A stretch of DNA of 37,915 bases from a virus: the IMG/VR virus record IMGVR_UViG_3300035184_001096, positions 1-37,915 of that record. One strand, given 5' to 3'. Shown here one piece after another: positions 6,817-15,938 of this stretch. Made by a program: the position numbers and the translations under genes. Every line of letters starts with the position of its first letter. The stretch's first letter is position 1. The notes under the pieces are model-generated. The model worked only from the letters and a program-made list of their open reading frames with translations. It had not been told where the DNA came from and did no database searches.

Positions 6817-9723
6817 TTAACCTAAGTTTCCTGATTGAATTTCTCCAGTGTTAAGAATTGTAGTTCTATGAACAACGATTTCTAAACCTTTAACTGGTTC
6901 AACATAAGTATCAATGATTCCCATGTTATTATCGATAACTTCGTTAGTATTGTTTGTTTGATCCATTATGTTTCTGAATTCATATACACCACTATCTTGT
7001 TTAACTGATTCCATGAAAGAATCTGCTAAAGTTTTAATTTCAAGTCTAGTTTGTACAGTGTTAAATTCAAATACGTAATCCTTTAGGATATTAGCCATAC
7101 CATCTTGTATATAAATAAGTACTTCTCTTACGTGAGCAGAAGAAAGTGCAGATTTAATAGATTGTTGTGCTGTTTTGTTTCCTAAAATTGTTAGACCAAC
7201 ACCTCTTTGAAATACAATCGGGTTAATTCCGAATGGCTCTAGGATGTCTCTATCGTTTTTATCAAAAGAATATTCAGCTCCTTTAACATTTGCACCAGAA
7301 ACCACACCACGTCTTGGACCAGCCACGATTGACCATGGTAAAGCGTTAGTGTATTTGTCGATGTAATTGTTAGCAACGTATGCTGCTGGTGGAACTACTA
7401 TATCTTTTCCATTATCATTTACAACTAATCCAGGAGCGTAGTAGAATGCATAGTTTGCACCTTCTGCGATACTTGGAAGATTGTATAAGAATGTAGGATT
7501 CTGATCTAAGTTACCTCCAGTTTTAATAAATTGAGTTTTGAATGTTCCGTTAGCGTCTTTAAATGATGGATCAAATGATGCTTTAAAATCAGCAACAGTT
7601 GGAGCATTTAAGATAGCAGCAGCGTTTTCTCTGTCTTTCGCTAATTGAGATAAGTTTTTCTTAGTCTCAATTTTACCGTCTGAGAATGAAGTAAATGTAT
7701 CAACAACATATCTAAAGTCGATAATATCTTTATCGATAAGTGCGTCATATAAACCATAACCTCCAGTAAGAACTGATAAGTAATTTGTTATTGATTTAAC
7801 AGCAATAGATGCTTTTGGTAATACAAGTGTCTTGTAGTAGTCAGAAGCAGTTGAGAAAGATTTTATTAATCTGTTAGCAAATGCTGGTTCGATATCACAG
7901 TATACTTTGTAAGTTACTGTAGTGGCAACTACTTTTTCAATTCTTGATATTCTCGCGATTCTACCAGAAATTGCAGAATCAACATACATTCCAACACTTA
8001 GTGGGAATATAGCAGGTGCTGTTAATATAGTCGCAAATTGTACATCAAAGTTAGTACTTCCAGCAATTTGTGATAATAATGTTCCACCTATTGATGGGAA
8101 ATCTAAATCAATAACTCTTGAATTAGTTACGTGATATAAAGATACAGTAGCACCAGGTGCTGCAACTGCTTCAAGACATGTAATTGTAAAATCTCCAATA
8201 GAAAATACCTCAGCTACATATAATGATGTATATAGATCCCATGTTGTTGGCAATGGTGATGCTATTGCGCTAGTAAAAGTTAATTGTAAAACACCACCAG
8301 TGTAAGTGTTATTAACAATTTCATTTCCAGTTAATCCTGAATCTGTTGAGTAGAATTTTCCAATAGCAAAATTCGCTGCAGCAAGTGCAGTTATTCCTGT
8401 TATGTCAATAACATCTCCAGCTAGGTTTGCCGTAGTTGTGATTCCCGGCGCTGATGTATTTACTGAAACATGTGGTACTGCAGCTACTGGAAGAGCAATT
8501 AATCCTGTGTTTGTCTCTGTGAATGCGCTAACAGAATCAACTTTAGCATATTCATTAGAAATTAATGAATCTACGAAATCATCAGTATCTATATTTGCAT
8601 TGTTATATTCTGTTTGTAAAACTCCTGTAAAAGCTAATTGATTACTAGATGCTCCAGATACATTAACTGATCCAGCGCCTATAGTAATTGAATGTGGCAC
8701 TGTTACATCTTGTCCAACTACGTGAGATAAGACTTCGAAATCTTCGTCAGCATCAATAGCATGACCTACGAAATCTACTTTAGTTCCATTTTCATCTAAT
8801 ACTGCATCTTCATCAACTGCACAGAAAAGACCAGTTCTTCTAGCCTCTAAGTTTACGATTGATTCGATGTATAAGTTTCTTCCTTCTAAATCTTTAAATC
8901 CTGGAAGGATAGAACCAGTGTATTGTGCTAAAAGAGTAATTTGTCTTAAGTTAGCAAATTCAGCTAATTTTTCAACTAGTAAACCACCTTCATCAAAGTA
9001 GTCTCCATAAATTGGATCGTTCTTTAAAGCGGTTGCGTTAAATTCTCCTTTAAATACAAATACATCTAACATATAATCAGACATTCTGTCTAATTCATTT
9101 AAATAAGAAGGTACATTACCTTCACCATACCATTCTCTAGCAGTCATATCAAATTCAGCAACATTAGCCGCCTGTCTTGTGATTACTGTAATAGCTTGTT
9201 GTTTAATGTTAACAAAGTTTAATAAGTTGCCTTCATTTGCGTTATTTCCGTTAATTGTTTGTAACGTATTAACATCAGATGGTACCCAAAACTTTTCAGT
9301 GTTAAAGAACTCTGAATAAGCATCAAAATCTTGATTTGATTTGTTTCCTTCTAATGATCCATTTGTTGAAACAGATTGGAAGTGAGCTGTATCACCGCCT
9401 AAGAAAACTCCACCAGCATCATAAGTTGTTGGTGTCATTTTTCCTAAGTTCAATGCTAAGATTGGACCTCTTGAAAGAGCTTCAACCGCTGATCTATGGA
9501 AAAACATTCCCTTTTTTTCTAAGTTTTTATCAATTCCACCGAAAACATCGTTAAATGATTCAACAGTATCAATAAGAACTGGTGTATTGTAAGGTCCCTT
9601 CCTAGAGGTACCTACAACTAATCTAAGAGTTTCAACATTAATGTTAGAGGTTTGTGACTTATCAAATTCTAGTCTGTAAACTCCTGAGCTCTTAAATTGT
9701 AATAATTGAGGACTAAGTGCCAT
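6817..9723 (-). CDS. 18: Tail sheath protein, gp18-like, with large inserted domain
   Basis: A 968-residue contractile sheath subunit. The N-terminal part (about 1-330: SGVYRLEFDKSQTS, VVGTSRKGPYNTPVLI, FKDLEGRNLYIES) and the C-terminal part (about 615-968) match the sheath family. The C-terminal part includes WSIVAGPRRGVV, a long helix with VYEFRNIMDQTNN, and the terminal strand VEPVKGLEIVVHRTTILNTGEI. T4 gp18 has 659 residues. The extra length is mostly a Ser/Thr/Val/Ala-rich beta-type region at about 330-615, likely displayed on the outside of the sheath, as variable domains are in other sheaths. Terminase lies upstream, the tube gene downstream, and a late element 28 nt before the start. 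Confidence 0.92.
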   Translation of the reverse strand: MALSPQLLQFKSSGVYRLEFDKSQTSNINVETLRLVVGTSRKGPYNTPVLIDTVESFNDVFGGIDKNLEKKGMFFHRSAVEALSRGPILALNLGKMTPTTYDAGGVFLGGDTAHFQSVSTNGSLEGNKSNQDFDAYSEFFNTEKFWVPSDVNTLQTINGNNANEGNLLNFVNIKQQAITVITRQAANVAEFDMTAREWYGEGNVPSYLNELDRMSDYMLDVFVFKGEFNATALKNDPIYGDYFDEGGLLVEKLAEFANLRQITLLAQYTGSILPGFKDLEGRNLYIESIVNLEARRTGLFCAVDEDAVLDENGTKVDFVGHAIDADEDFEVLSHVVGQDVTVPHSITIGAGSVNVSGASSNQLAFTGVLQTEYNNANIDTDDFVDSLISNEYAKVDSVSAFTETNTGLIALPVAAVPHVSVNTSAPGITTTANLAGDVIDITGITALAAANFAIGKFYSTDSGLTGNEIVNNTYTGGVLQLTFTSAIASPLPTTWDLYTSLYVAEVFSIGDFTITCLEAVAAPGATVSLYHVTNSRVIDLDFPSIGGTLLSQIAGSTNFDVQFATILTAPAIFPLSVGMYVDSAISGRIARISRIEKVVATTVTYKVYCDIEPAFANRLIKSFSTASDYYKTLVLPKASIAVKSITNYLSVLTGGYGLYDALIDKDIIDFRYVVDTFTSFSDGKIETKKNLSQLAKDRENAAAILNAPTVADFKASFDPSFKDANGTFKTQFIKTGGNLDQNPTFLYNLPSIAEGANYAFYYAPGLVVNDNGKDIVVPPAAYVANNYIDKYTNALPWSIVAGPRRGVVSGANVKGAEYSFDKNDRDILEPFGINPIVFQRGVGLTILGNKTAQQSIKSALSSAHVREVLIYIQDGMANILKDYVFEFNTVQTRLEIKTLADSFMESVKQDSGVYEFRNIMDQTNNTNEVIDNNMGIIDTYVEPVKGLEIVVHRTTILNTGEIQSGNLG

Positions 9724-9751
9724 AATTTATAATTTATTTTTTTTTCTTTTA

Positions 9752-9760
9752 TTATATATC
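9752..9760 (-). promoter_or_regulatory. Late promoter element GATATATAA (sheath)
   Basis: An exact GATATATAA on the minus strand, 28 nt before the sheath start at 9723, in the gap after the terminase gene. Confidence 0.65.
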
Positions 9761-9779
9761 TAATTTATCTTTGGGTTTA

Positions 9780-11603
9780 TTACAAAAGATCATAAATATC
9801 AAATTGTAAATCACCTTCAACATCTAAATCTTTATAGAGTGTTTCTTCCATTAGTTTAAATTTTTCTGGTGCGATTATATCAAGTAATTCTTCGACATAA
9901 TCTGCATAATCGGTTGTTTGAAAAAATTCAGTTGCAGTTATACAGGTCATTATAGTATCATCATTTCCCATTTGGGCTCCATAACTACCATTTCGTAATG
10001 TTCCAAAAAGACTTGCCTCTTGAACTGTAGCAACTTCATTAATTTTCATTTTATTCATTTCTATCAATTTTTTAAAGTTTTGACAGAATACTGATTTATT
10101 ATCACTTTTTAATCTGATTCCTGGTTTAACTGTTTTTGCGTCGTGTCTGTGTTTAAATCTTAAGACCATTTCGTCTTCAAAATCATTTCTACCAGAGAAT
10201 ACTGTTGATAAGTATTTTAATAAGATACTTCCATAAGTATTATATTCAATAATCATTTTAACATTTTCTGAATTAAATACATCTATTGCTAAGGTATATA
10301 AGACCTTTGCAAAATCTTCAATAGGATGATCATTACTTCTAAAAACAGCAACTTGATTTATTTTAAAGAAATCATACATTGCTTGTGGTCCTACAAATGA
10401 TTTAATATCCTTGTCGGTCATTGGTTCAACTTCAAATATATTAATTACTGAAAAATCTCCACCGTTTCCTTCTGCAATATCTACTGAAAATAGATAATAT
10501 TTATTTGGATCATTTGCAGACTCAACATCAAATCCAGGCGCAAAACCTAAGTGACCTTTAGTATCTATGTGTATATTATCAAATTCTTCTAGATCATACC
10601 ATTCGAAGTTACTAGCGTTCTTTCTGATAATCTTCATAGTATCAGGGCTTAATAATAGACTGGATGAACTTGTAAATTCATTTCCATACTGTCTATTAAA
10701 TGCATCTTCAGATCCTAAGTTACCTAATTCTCTTTTGTACCAAGCATCGTCTCTGTCTGGATGTTGCCACCAATCAATTCTAGTAGCTTTATATTCATTG
10801 TTACCCTTTTCAGCATCTGCATAGATTTCATAAAATTTATTAAATCCATTTGGTGTTGATGTGATATTGATTCTAGAAACTTTAGAAGCAGAAAGCGTTG
10901 GGTACACGTTTTCATAAAATGAATTTACAATTGTTGGGTGAACGTGCGCAAACTCATCTAGATATAAATTATGAATTGTAAAACCAATACCTGATTTGGC
11001 AGTTGTTGATTGACCAACTAAACGGCATCCATTATCTGAACGAACATTCATTACATCATACTTAATAATACCAGGCTTCATATAGAATGGTAGATTTTCA
11101 AGTACGACTTTTGCTTTGTCAATAATTTCTTTTGTTGAATCAGACTTGTTTGCTAGTAGCAGTGTAGTTTTATCATAATTGAAAGTTAAATACCATGCAT
11201 TAAAAATGCTGGCAGTTACTGTTTTACCCATTTGACGAGAAGCTAAAACAATATTAAATCTATTGTGTTGAAAATCTCTAAGCATTTTCTTTTGATAATC
11301 TCTTAACTTAACCTGCTGAACTCCCTCATCTGTCATTACAACAGCGTACTTTTCAGCAAAATATACAATATCGTTTGCACATTTCGCTAATTCAGATATC
11401 TCTTCGTCGGTGTATTCAAATACAATATTACCTCTCTTTAAAAATTGCTTACCTTCATAAAATGGCATAGAAACCTGTGGTCTATATCCTTTATCAAGTG
11501 CGACTAATAAATCATTAATACTTTTTGTTGACCATACGAGTTTTTGAGCATCTTTAGACGATTCTCCTTTTGGAATCCATTTATTATCTCCAATTTCACT
11601 CAT
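9780..11603 (-). CDS. 17: Terminase large subunit, gp17-like
   Basis: A 607-residue DNA-packaging motor with ATPase and nuclease domains; T4 gp17 has 610 residues. Visible motifs: Walker A ASRQMGKT at 121-128, Walker B LYLDEF at 213-218, the coupling motif TSTPNGF at 249-255, and the nuclease aspartate in SVDIAEG (Asp375). Further nuclease-domain acidic residues follow, including the GNDDTIM segment near residue 545. The protein docks on the portal, cuts the concatemer and translocates DNA into the prohead. It follows the gp16-like gene with a 1-nt gap and precedes the sheath gene, the T4 order 16-17-18. No obvious promoter separates it from the gp16-like gene. Confidence 0.97.
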   Translation of the reverse strand: MSEIGDNKWIPKGESSKDAQKLVWSTKSINDLLVALDKGYRPQVSMPFYEGKQFLKRGNIVFEYTDEEISELAKCANDIVYFAEKYAVVMTDEGVQQVKLRDYQKKMLRDFQHNRFNIVLASRQMGKTVTASIFNAWYLTFNYDKTTLLLANKSDSTKEIIDKAKVVLENLPFYMKPGIIKYDVMNVRSDNGCRLVGQSTTAKSGIGFTIHNLYLDEFAHVHPTIVNSFYENVYPTLSASKVSRINITSTPNGFNKFYEIYADAEKGNNEYKATRIDWWQHPDRDDAWYKRELGNLGSEDAFNRQYGNEFTSSSSLLLSPDTMKIIRKNASNFEWYDLEEFDNIHIDTKGHLGFAPGFDVESANDPNKYYLFSVDIAEGNGGDFSVINIFEVEPMTDKDIKSFVGPQAMYDFFKINQVAVFRSNDHPIEDFAKVLYTLAIDVFNSENVKMIIEYNTYGSILLKYLSTVFSGRNDFEDEMVLRFKHRHDAKTVKPGIRLKSDNKSVFCQNFKKLIEMNKMKINEVATVQEASLFGTLRNGSYGAQMGNDDTIMTCITATEFFQTTDYADYVEELLDIIAPEKFKLMEETLYKDLDVEGDLQFDIYDLL

Positions 11604-11604
11604 A

Positions 11605-12249
11605 TTATTCTGTTATTTCAACATCTTCGATTTCATCAGGATTCATTCCATCTCTGATTAATTTCATTAAATCTTTTGATCCTCTTAGTGTTGTTCCATC
11701 TTGTGATGAAGATGAACCTCCTGATTCTTTGATTTCTCTAACGTCATCTCTTCTTTTATAAATATCAATATCCCTTGCAATTCTCTTAGCACTTTCTTCA
11801 GTAGCCATTAAATACATTGTTTGGGATTTAATTATATCTAACATTGACTTCTGTAAAGTAGCAAGTACTTCAAACATTCTTGGAGCAATTTCTCCATCTT
11901 CAATAGTTTCAAGTAGTATTGTTAGTGCTCTTTCTCCTGCTTGTAATTGATAAACTAACGAACTCATCGTCATTTCATCCATTTTCTTTTTAGCCTGAAC
12001 ATATTCATCTTTTTCGATAATATCCTCGTCGAGATAAAACTTCATTAGTGCTGTGATTGTTTTCTTTGCCTTTTTTGTTGAACTTGCTTTAAGTTCTCCA
12101 AAAGAAACTAGTGGTTCCATTCTTTTAGCAGGTAATTGTGGGTCAATATCTATAGTTTCTTTTATAGGGTCTGAGCTTTCTCCGATAAGGGCTTCTAAGT
12201 CCTTTCTGATATCCTCAGCCTGATCATTAATCTTTTTATCTTCTGACAT
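11605..12249 (-). CDS. 16: Terminase small subunit, gp16-like
   Basis: A 214-residue, highly helical, charged protein. The central part (about 58-170: KKAKKTITALMKFYLDEDI ... GERALTILLETIEDG ... RMFEVLATLQKSMLDIIKSQ) resembles the long helical core of T4-type gp16, which forms rings, recognises viral DNA and stimulates gp17. The flexible ends are acidic and there is a Ser-rich stretch near 176-182. T4 gp16 has 164 residues. Position directly before gp17 with a 1-nt gap strongly supports the call. A GATAAATA element lies 21 nt upstream. Confidence 0.78.
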   Translation of the reverse strand: MSEDKKINDQAEDIRKDLEALIGESSDPIKETIDIDPQLPAKRMEPLVSFGELKASSTKKAKKTITALMKFYLDEDIIEKDEYVQAKKKMDEMTMSSLVYQLQAGERALTILLETIEDGEIAPRMFEVLATLQKSMLDIIKSQTMYLMATEESAKRIARDIDIYKRRDDVREIKESGGSSSSQDGTTLRGSKDLMKLIRDGMNPDEIEDVEITE

Positions 12250-12270
12250 AAATGTATAGTTTTATTAGAA

Positions 12271-12278
12271 TATTTATC
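12271..12278 (-). promoter_or_regulatory. Late-promoter-like element GATAAATA (terminase)
   Basis: GATAAATA, 21 nt before the gp16-like start. It is intermediate between GATATATAA of this phage and TATAAATA, the known T4 late promoter -10 sequence. Confidence 0.5.
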
Positions 12279-12282
12279 CCAA

Positions 12283-14262
12283 TTATTTTGCGTTAGCAAA
12301 TTTCTGGAATCCTAGACTTGGTATTGCATTATCAATAATTATAGCCAATTGGTTGTCTCTAACAACATATTGATTTAATACATTAGCATGCTGTTCTAAT
12401 TCTATTGGTGTGTTAAACATTCTAATATTAGCCATGTGCATGCTATTTCCCCTAAGCATATATTTCGAAGGAGAATCCCAAGATATTGGTGCTATATTTT
12501 GAGTTATGTTATCAAATTCTAGTACTAGATTATTTGAACCTGATGCTGGTAGATTTGACAATGGTAAGGTTCCAGTACTTAGCACGTTACTTTGTAAATC
12601 TAAGCTATAAATATAAACTCCAGTTGTTAAGAATTCATTTGAAAGATTTATAATGTAGGAATACCACTTATTACTATCTAGAGTTATTCCATGTGATAGT
12701 TCAGTAGTATTTCCATTAACTAAAATTTTAAACTTAGTGTTACTAATATAGATCTTAAATCCTATAAGCGCAGTGTTATCTCCAAATAAGAAATATTCAT
12801 CAGTACTTGTTGAATCGAATTGTGGTTTAAACCAACCCGTGAACGCAGCGTCCTGTGTTGGCGTTACTTTAGAAATTGTATCATATTGCAATACATTGTT
12901 TCCTATTGGAACTGAAGTTAAATCATAGTAATTTTTACTAACAACAGTCCATCTGTTTTTTAAATCAAAATCAATAATTTGAAGATCTTTACTTATAAAT
13001 TCTCTAATACCATCTTTATATGAAGTCGAAACAGTTTGGTATTGATCGGGTTTAGTATTCTTTTCATATTCTGCTGCTATTTGTTCTCCAAATATTTCTT
13101 CTATTCCAGTTGTTAGATTATCTGTTGCAATTTCAAATTCATTTTTAGAAACTGAACTTCTTTCTTGGTATTTTACTAGTTTAATTCTCCAATAAGATTT
13201 TGTTTTATTAAACTCGTCCGCTATAGAAAGAGAGTTAATCTCATACATTCTATTAATAAGAGGAATAAACATATAATCCTTATTTCTTGGTTTTTTACCA
13301 CTACCAAAGATTTTTTCAAATTCAGTCGCAGTAATATGAATTTCAAATTCAGCGTATTCAATTCCAAAAATATCGTAAGTATTTGCCTCACTTGGGAATT
13401 CATTATCTGGAACAAGAATTTTAAGAGTATCTTGAGCGACTACATTATGTAATGAGTACTCCATTAAGATAACATCGCTTGTTCTTAAATCCGGTTCTGT
13501 TCTAAAATATTGAACCTCGTGTCCAAATATATCAGATGCTATATTTACTAATTGTTTATATAAATTATTTGATTTATCTAAAGAGTATGGTTTAAATTGA
13601 TTATCATCACAAACAACATGAATATTTGCACATCCATTATATCCAAAAGAATCACACGCTACGTCATCAAAACAAACGTTAGGACATGATATTAAATTTC
13701 CAGTATCTGGATCCGGATAAACATAATCAATTGATAATATCGCTAATGAATTACCTGGAACAAGTCCATCAACTTCAAATTTAGTATCTACGTATACTGG
13801 CTTTGTTTTATCAAAAGGAATACTAAAAAGATCGCCAAGAGCTAGCCCTTCATTCAATTGTTGAAATTCAGAAAATGTGTTACCAGTCTGTGACCATCTG
13901 AACTCGTACTCAAAGTGATTATTCGAATCAATAGGAATAAAATAATCTAATCCACTTGCTGTGAATGACATCTGTGTTGTTAGTGTCATTGAATAGTTGT
14001 TAGTAACTTGAGCTATTTCATATTCTATATTACCGATGATAATTTTATTTTTATCCACAGTATTAAAGGCAGCTAAAAATTGAGTTTGAAATCCGATTAC
14101 TTCCATGCTTCCCGTTTCGACAGATATACTTCCAACCATGTCTGTTGTTTTTAAACCAACAACAATGTTCCAACCTGTTATGTTTTCAATTCCGATTAGA
14201 GGTTCATTAAACGAGGCGATCATTATGTCACCATATTCATTTGCTATATTACCTAATACCAT
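12283..14262 (-). CDS. Neck protein, gp14-like core with C-terminal LamG-like domain
   Basis: A 659-residue protein. Residues about 1-190 are beta-rich. About 192-220 holds five cysteines (CPNVC ... CDSFGYNGC ... VVC). About 222-366 resembles T4 neck protein gp14: IFGHEVQYFRTEPDLRTSDV lines up with the gp14 pattern GVECYYVPREYVSPDL, and PRNKDYMFIPLINRMYEIN with the gp14 pattern EGDLIYFPMDNSLFEIN. About 470-620 (GWFKPQFDS, LFGDNTALIGFKIYI, LDSNKWYSYIINLS) looks like a LamG/concanavalin jelly-roll, a fold that often binds glycans. Position before gp16/gp17 fits T4 order 13-14-15-16-17. The gp14 comparison is from memory of the T4 protein and should be tested. Its ATG overlaps the upstream stop by 1 nt (TAATG). 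Confidence 0.6.
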   Translation of the reverse strand: MVLGNIANEYGDIMIASFNEPLIGIENITGWNIVVGLKTTDMVGSISVETGSMEVIGFQTQFLAAFNTVDKNKIIIGNIEYEIAQVTNNYSMTLTTQMSFTASGLDYFIPIDSNNHFEYEFRWSQTGNTFSEFQQLNEGLALGDLFSIPFDKTKPVYVDTKFEVDGLVPGNSLAILSIDYVYPDPDTGNLISCPNVCFDDVACDSFGYNGCANIHVVCDDNQFKPYSLDKSNNLYKQLVNIASDIFGHEVQYFRTEPDLRTSDVILMEYSLHNVVAQDTLKILVPDNEFPSEANTYDIFGIEYAEFEIHITATEFEKIFGSGKKPRNKDYMFIPLINRMYEINSLSIADEFNKTKSYWRIKLVKYQERSSVSKNEFEIATDNLTTGIEEIFGEQIAAEYEKNTKPDQYQTVSTSYKDGIREFISKDLQIIDFDLKNRWTVVSKNYYDLTSVPIGNNVLQYDTISKVTPTQDAAFTGWFKPQFDSTSTDEYFLFGDNTALIGFKIYISNTKFKILVNGNTTELSHGITLDSNKWYSYIINLSNEFLTTGVYIYSLDLQSNVLSTGTLPLSNLPASGSNNLVLEFDNITQNIAPISWDSPSKYMLRGNSMHMANIRMFNTPIELEQHANVLNQYVVRDNQLAIIIDNAIPSLGFQKFANAK

Positions 14263-14666
14263 TATTCTTCTTTGTTTTTAATTTCGTCTTGTGGTTTATA
14301 AACTTCTCCAGCAATCCATGACATAATAAAACCAGTCAATGAAACAAAGTATATTGATAATTCATTTAAATCTGCTAAATACCAAATTGCCACCATTCCT
14401 GCAATTGCCCATAAGAGGACAACCACATAAATCATAACCTCTCTTCTAGATTTAGGTCCTTTTTTAAGAACACTTGTTTTAGTGCTTGGTCTTTTAGACT
14501 CTCCCCAAATATATGTTGCTGCGTATGCTGTTAGTGAACCAAAGTAAACTCCAAGGTCAGAAAGGCTTGCACCTTTATAAAGACCAAGTATTCCCATTAT
14601 AATCCATAATGAAACAACAATATAGACTAGTCCTTCTCTTTTACCAAAATTTTGTAGAAACTTCAT
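14262..14666 (-). CDS. Small membrane protein with internal duplication
   Basis: A 134-residue protein with four predicted transmembrane segments in two similar halves. Half one (about 10-58) has EGLVYIVVSLWIIMGILGL then SDLGVYFGSLTAYAATYIWGE. Half two (about 75-125) has REVMIYVVVLLWAIAGMVA then NELSIYFVSLTGFIMSWIAGE. A basic linker (KRPSTKTSVLKKGPKSRRE) joins them. The order, spacing and matching YFxSLT motifs show a duplication and fusion. The function is unknown; holin or another inner-membrane role is possible. It is followed by the neck gene with a TAATG overlap and preceded by a GAATATATAA element, so it is probably late. Confidence 0.78.
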   Translation of the reverse strand: MKFLQNFGKREGLVYIVVSLWIIMGILGLYKGASLSDLGVYFGSLTAYAATYIWGESKRPSTKTSVLKKGPKSRREVMIYVVVLLWAIAGMVAIWYLADLNELSIYFVSLTGFIMSWIAGEVYKPQDEIKNKEE

Positions 14667-14684
14667 TAATTAAACTATTTTTCT

Positions 14685-14694
14685 TTATATATTC
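14685..14694 (-). promoter_or_regulatory. Late-promoter-like element GAATATATAA
   Basis: A one-base-longer variant of GATATATAA, 18 nt before the start at 14666. Confidence 0.45.
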
Positions 14695-14706
14695 AAGAAA
14701 AATTGC

Positions 14707-15342
14707 TTAATAGTCCGTGATTAGTAGTATTAATGAATCGTCTTGCTCCATTTTATGTTCTAAAATATCTAGAATATCTAATAGTGGTGCAAAATCTTTA
14801 TTTTCATTTTCCATGTTTGAGTCAATTAAAGATCCTAAATCTTTTCCTTTAATTCTAACAAACGGGGTCCCATCTCTTAATATTCCTATTTTTTCAAGAG
14901 CCTTGTTCGCACTTAATAGATCTTTGTCTGAAAATATGTCAGAAAGTCTAATAGTTGCTGTCATTATTTTAAAATTAAATTGAAGTACTTTATTGCCATC
15001 TAATTCGACTGTTCTGCTATAGCCCTTCTTTTTATTTAAAGTAATCTTAACATATTTAAGATTTTCCATCTCTTCACACATTTTATGCAGAAAAAAGGTT
15101 GAATTAATCTCTTTATGAATTATGTCAGTACCGATTGATTTAAACTTATTGAGTTCGCTTTGGTAGTTTTCTTCTAAAAAAACCTTGAGTTGATCAGATG
15201 ATACTATGATTGAATCTGAATCAACTTGAATAAAATCAACTTGATTATTCAATTGGGTAAAGATCTTATTATCTATGTAGTTGTATTTATACAGGGTGAT
15301 GTCAATTGCAGTTGGCAAAAGACTTAAATCATATTCAAACAT
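14707..15342 (-). CDS. Hypothetical protein
   Basis: A 211-residue soluble protein (MFEYDLSLLPTAIDITLYKY ... SLILLITDY). I do not recognise it. It has mixed alpha/beta composition, with two basic-hydrophobic strands (YVKITLNKKKGYSRTVEL, VLQFNFKIMTATIRLSDIF near 97-137) and acidic ends. There is no signal peptide and no clear catalytic motif. It follows the gp62-like gene by 16 nt without a visible promoter, so it is probably co-transcribed with RNase H and the clamp-loader subunit and may act in replication. Confidence 0.7.
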   Translation of the reverse strand: MFEYDLSLLPTAIDITLYKYNYIDNKIFTQLNNQVDFIQVDSDSIIVSSDQLKVFLEENYQSELNKFKSIGTDIIHKEINSTFFLHKMCEEMENLKYVKITLNKKKGYSRTVELDGNKVLQFNFKIMTATIRLSDIFSDKDLLSANKALEKIGILRDGTPFVRIKGKDLGSLIDSNMENENKDFAPLLDILDILEHKMEQDDSLILLITDY

Positions 15343-15358
15343 ATTCCTTTAGTTATTT

Positions 15359-15787
15359 TTAATATACTTGCATTGAATCTTCAATTCTTTTCAGAGATTG
15401 ATATAATTCTTCCTTTGCGAATGTTTCTAATTCTTTAAACTCTCTTTTTCCAATTTCATTTTTTTCCATGAAAAAGGAAATAGCTTTATCTGAAGGTATA
15501 TATTTTGATTTTTCTTTTTTAGAAGTTGCTGATTTTTTAGTTTTAGTATAGATCCAAGCTGGAACTCTAGAAAACCTACGAGCAACGAGAGACCAACTAT
15601 CAATAACTGCGTTTGGGTTAATTCCATTAAGATTAAAAAGAGAAGCATTTGCAGGATATTTAATCGCAAAAAAACGATTAATCATGAAGTGATGTCTCTT
15701 TTTATTATGATTTGTTATCTTATCATAATCACCAGGTCTGGTAAACATAATCTTAATAAAATCAAACAGTTTTGTTTCGTCTAACAT
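15359..15787 (-). CDS. Clamp-loader small subunit, gp62-like (divergent)
   Basis: A 142-residue basic protein. The beginning (KLFDFIKIMFTRPGDYDKITNHNKKRHHFMINRFFAIKYP) and the middle (VARRFSRVPAWIYTKTKK) resemble the short gp62 versions of T4-like phages. Those share a start of type FDxL...W...D..KF.PYM.NRFLSM and a central P...K.WIKY block. gp62 pairs with gp44 to load the sliding clamp. The gp44 gene lies in the same block, two genes upstream beyond RNase H and a glycosyltransferase. T4 gp62 has 187 residues. The assignment is by pattern only. Its start lies within the end of a 58-codon ORF. The nearby stop and start suggest translational coupling. Confidence 0.55.
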   Translation of the reverse strand: MLDETKLFDFIKIMFTRPGDYDKITNHNKKRHHFMINRFFAIKYPANASLFNLNGINPNAVIDSWSLVARRFSRVPAWIYTKTKKSATSKKEKSKYIPSDKAISFFMEKNEIGKREFKELETFAKEELYQSLKRIEDSMQVY

Positions 15788-15938
15788 TCTCTATTGCTTT
15801 TGTATAAATTTTTAATCTAGCTTCTATAGTTTTTATATCTCTAATTCCTAATTTGTTTACTTCTAAAATTACTTCATTTGAAATATTTTCAGAATGTGCA
15901 TTGATTAAGATTTCTTCTATTTCTTCAGAATGTGTCAT
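15762..15938 (-). CDS. Small ORF (58 codons), coupled to RNase H
   Basis: An ORF of 58 codons, MTHSEEIEEILINAHSENIS... ending RRNKTV. It starts in a TAATG overlap with the RNase H stop (ATG at 15938-15936) and ends with TGA at 15764-15762, overlapping the first 26 nt of the gp62-like gene. It fills an otherwise unexplained 150-nt gap. The product would be an acidic-to-basic helical peptide (EVILEVNKLGIRDIKTIEARL). The function is unknown. The packed arrangement is the same as at real junctions elsewhere in this genome, which supports it. Confidence 0.65.
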   Translation of the reverse strand: MTHSEEIEEILINAHSENISNEVILEVNKLGIRDIKTIEARLKIYTKAIENVRRNKTV

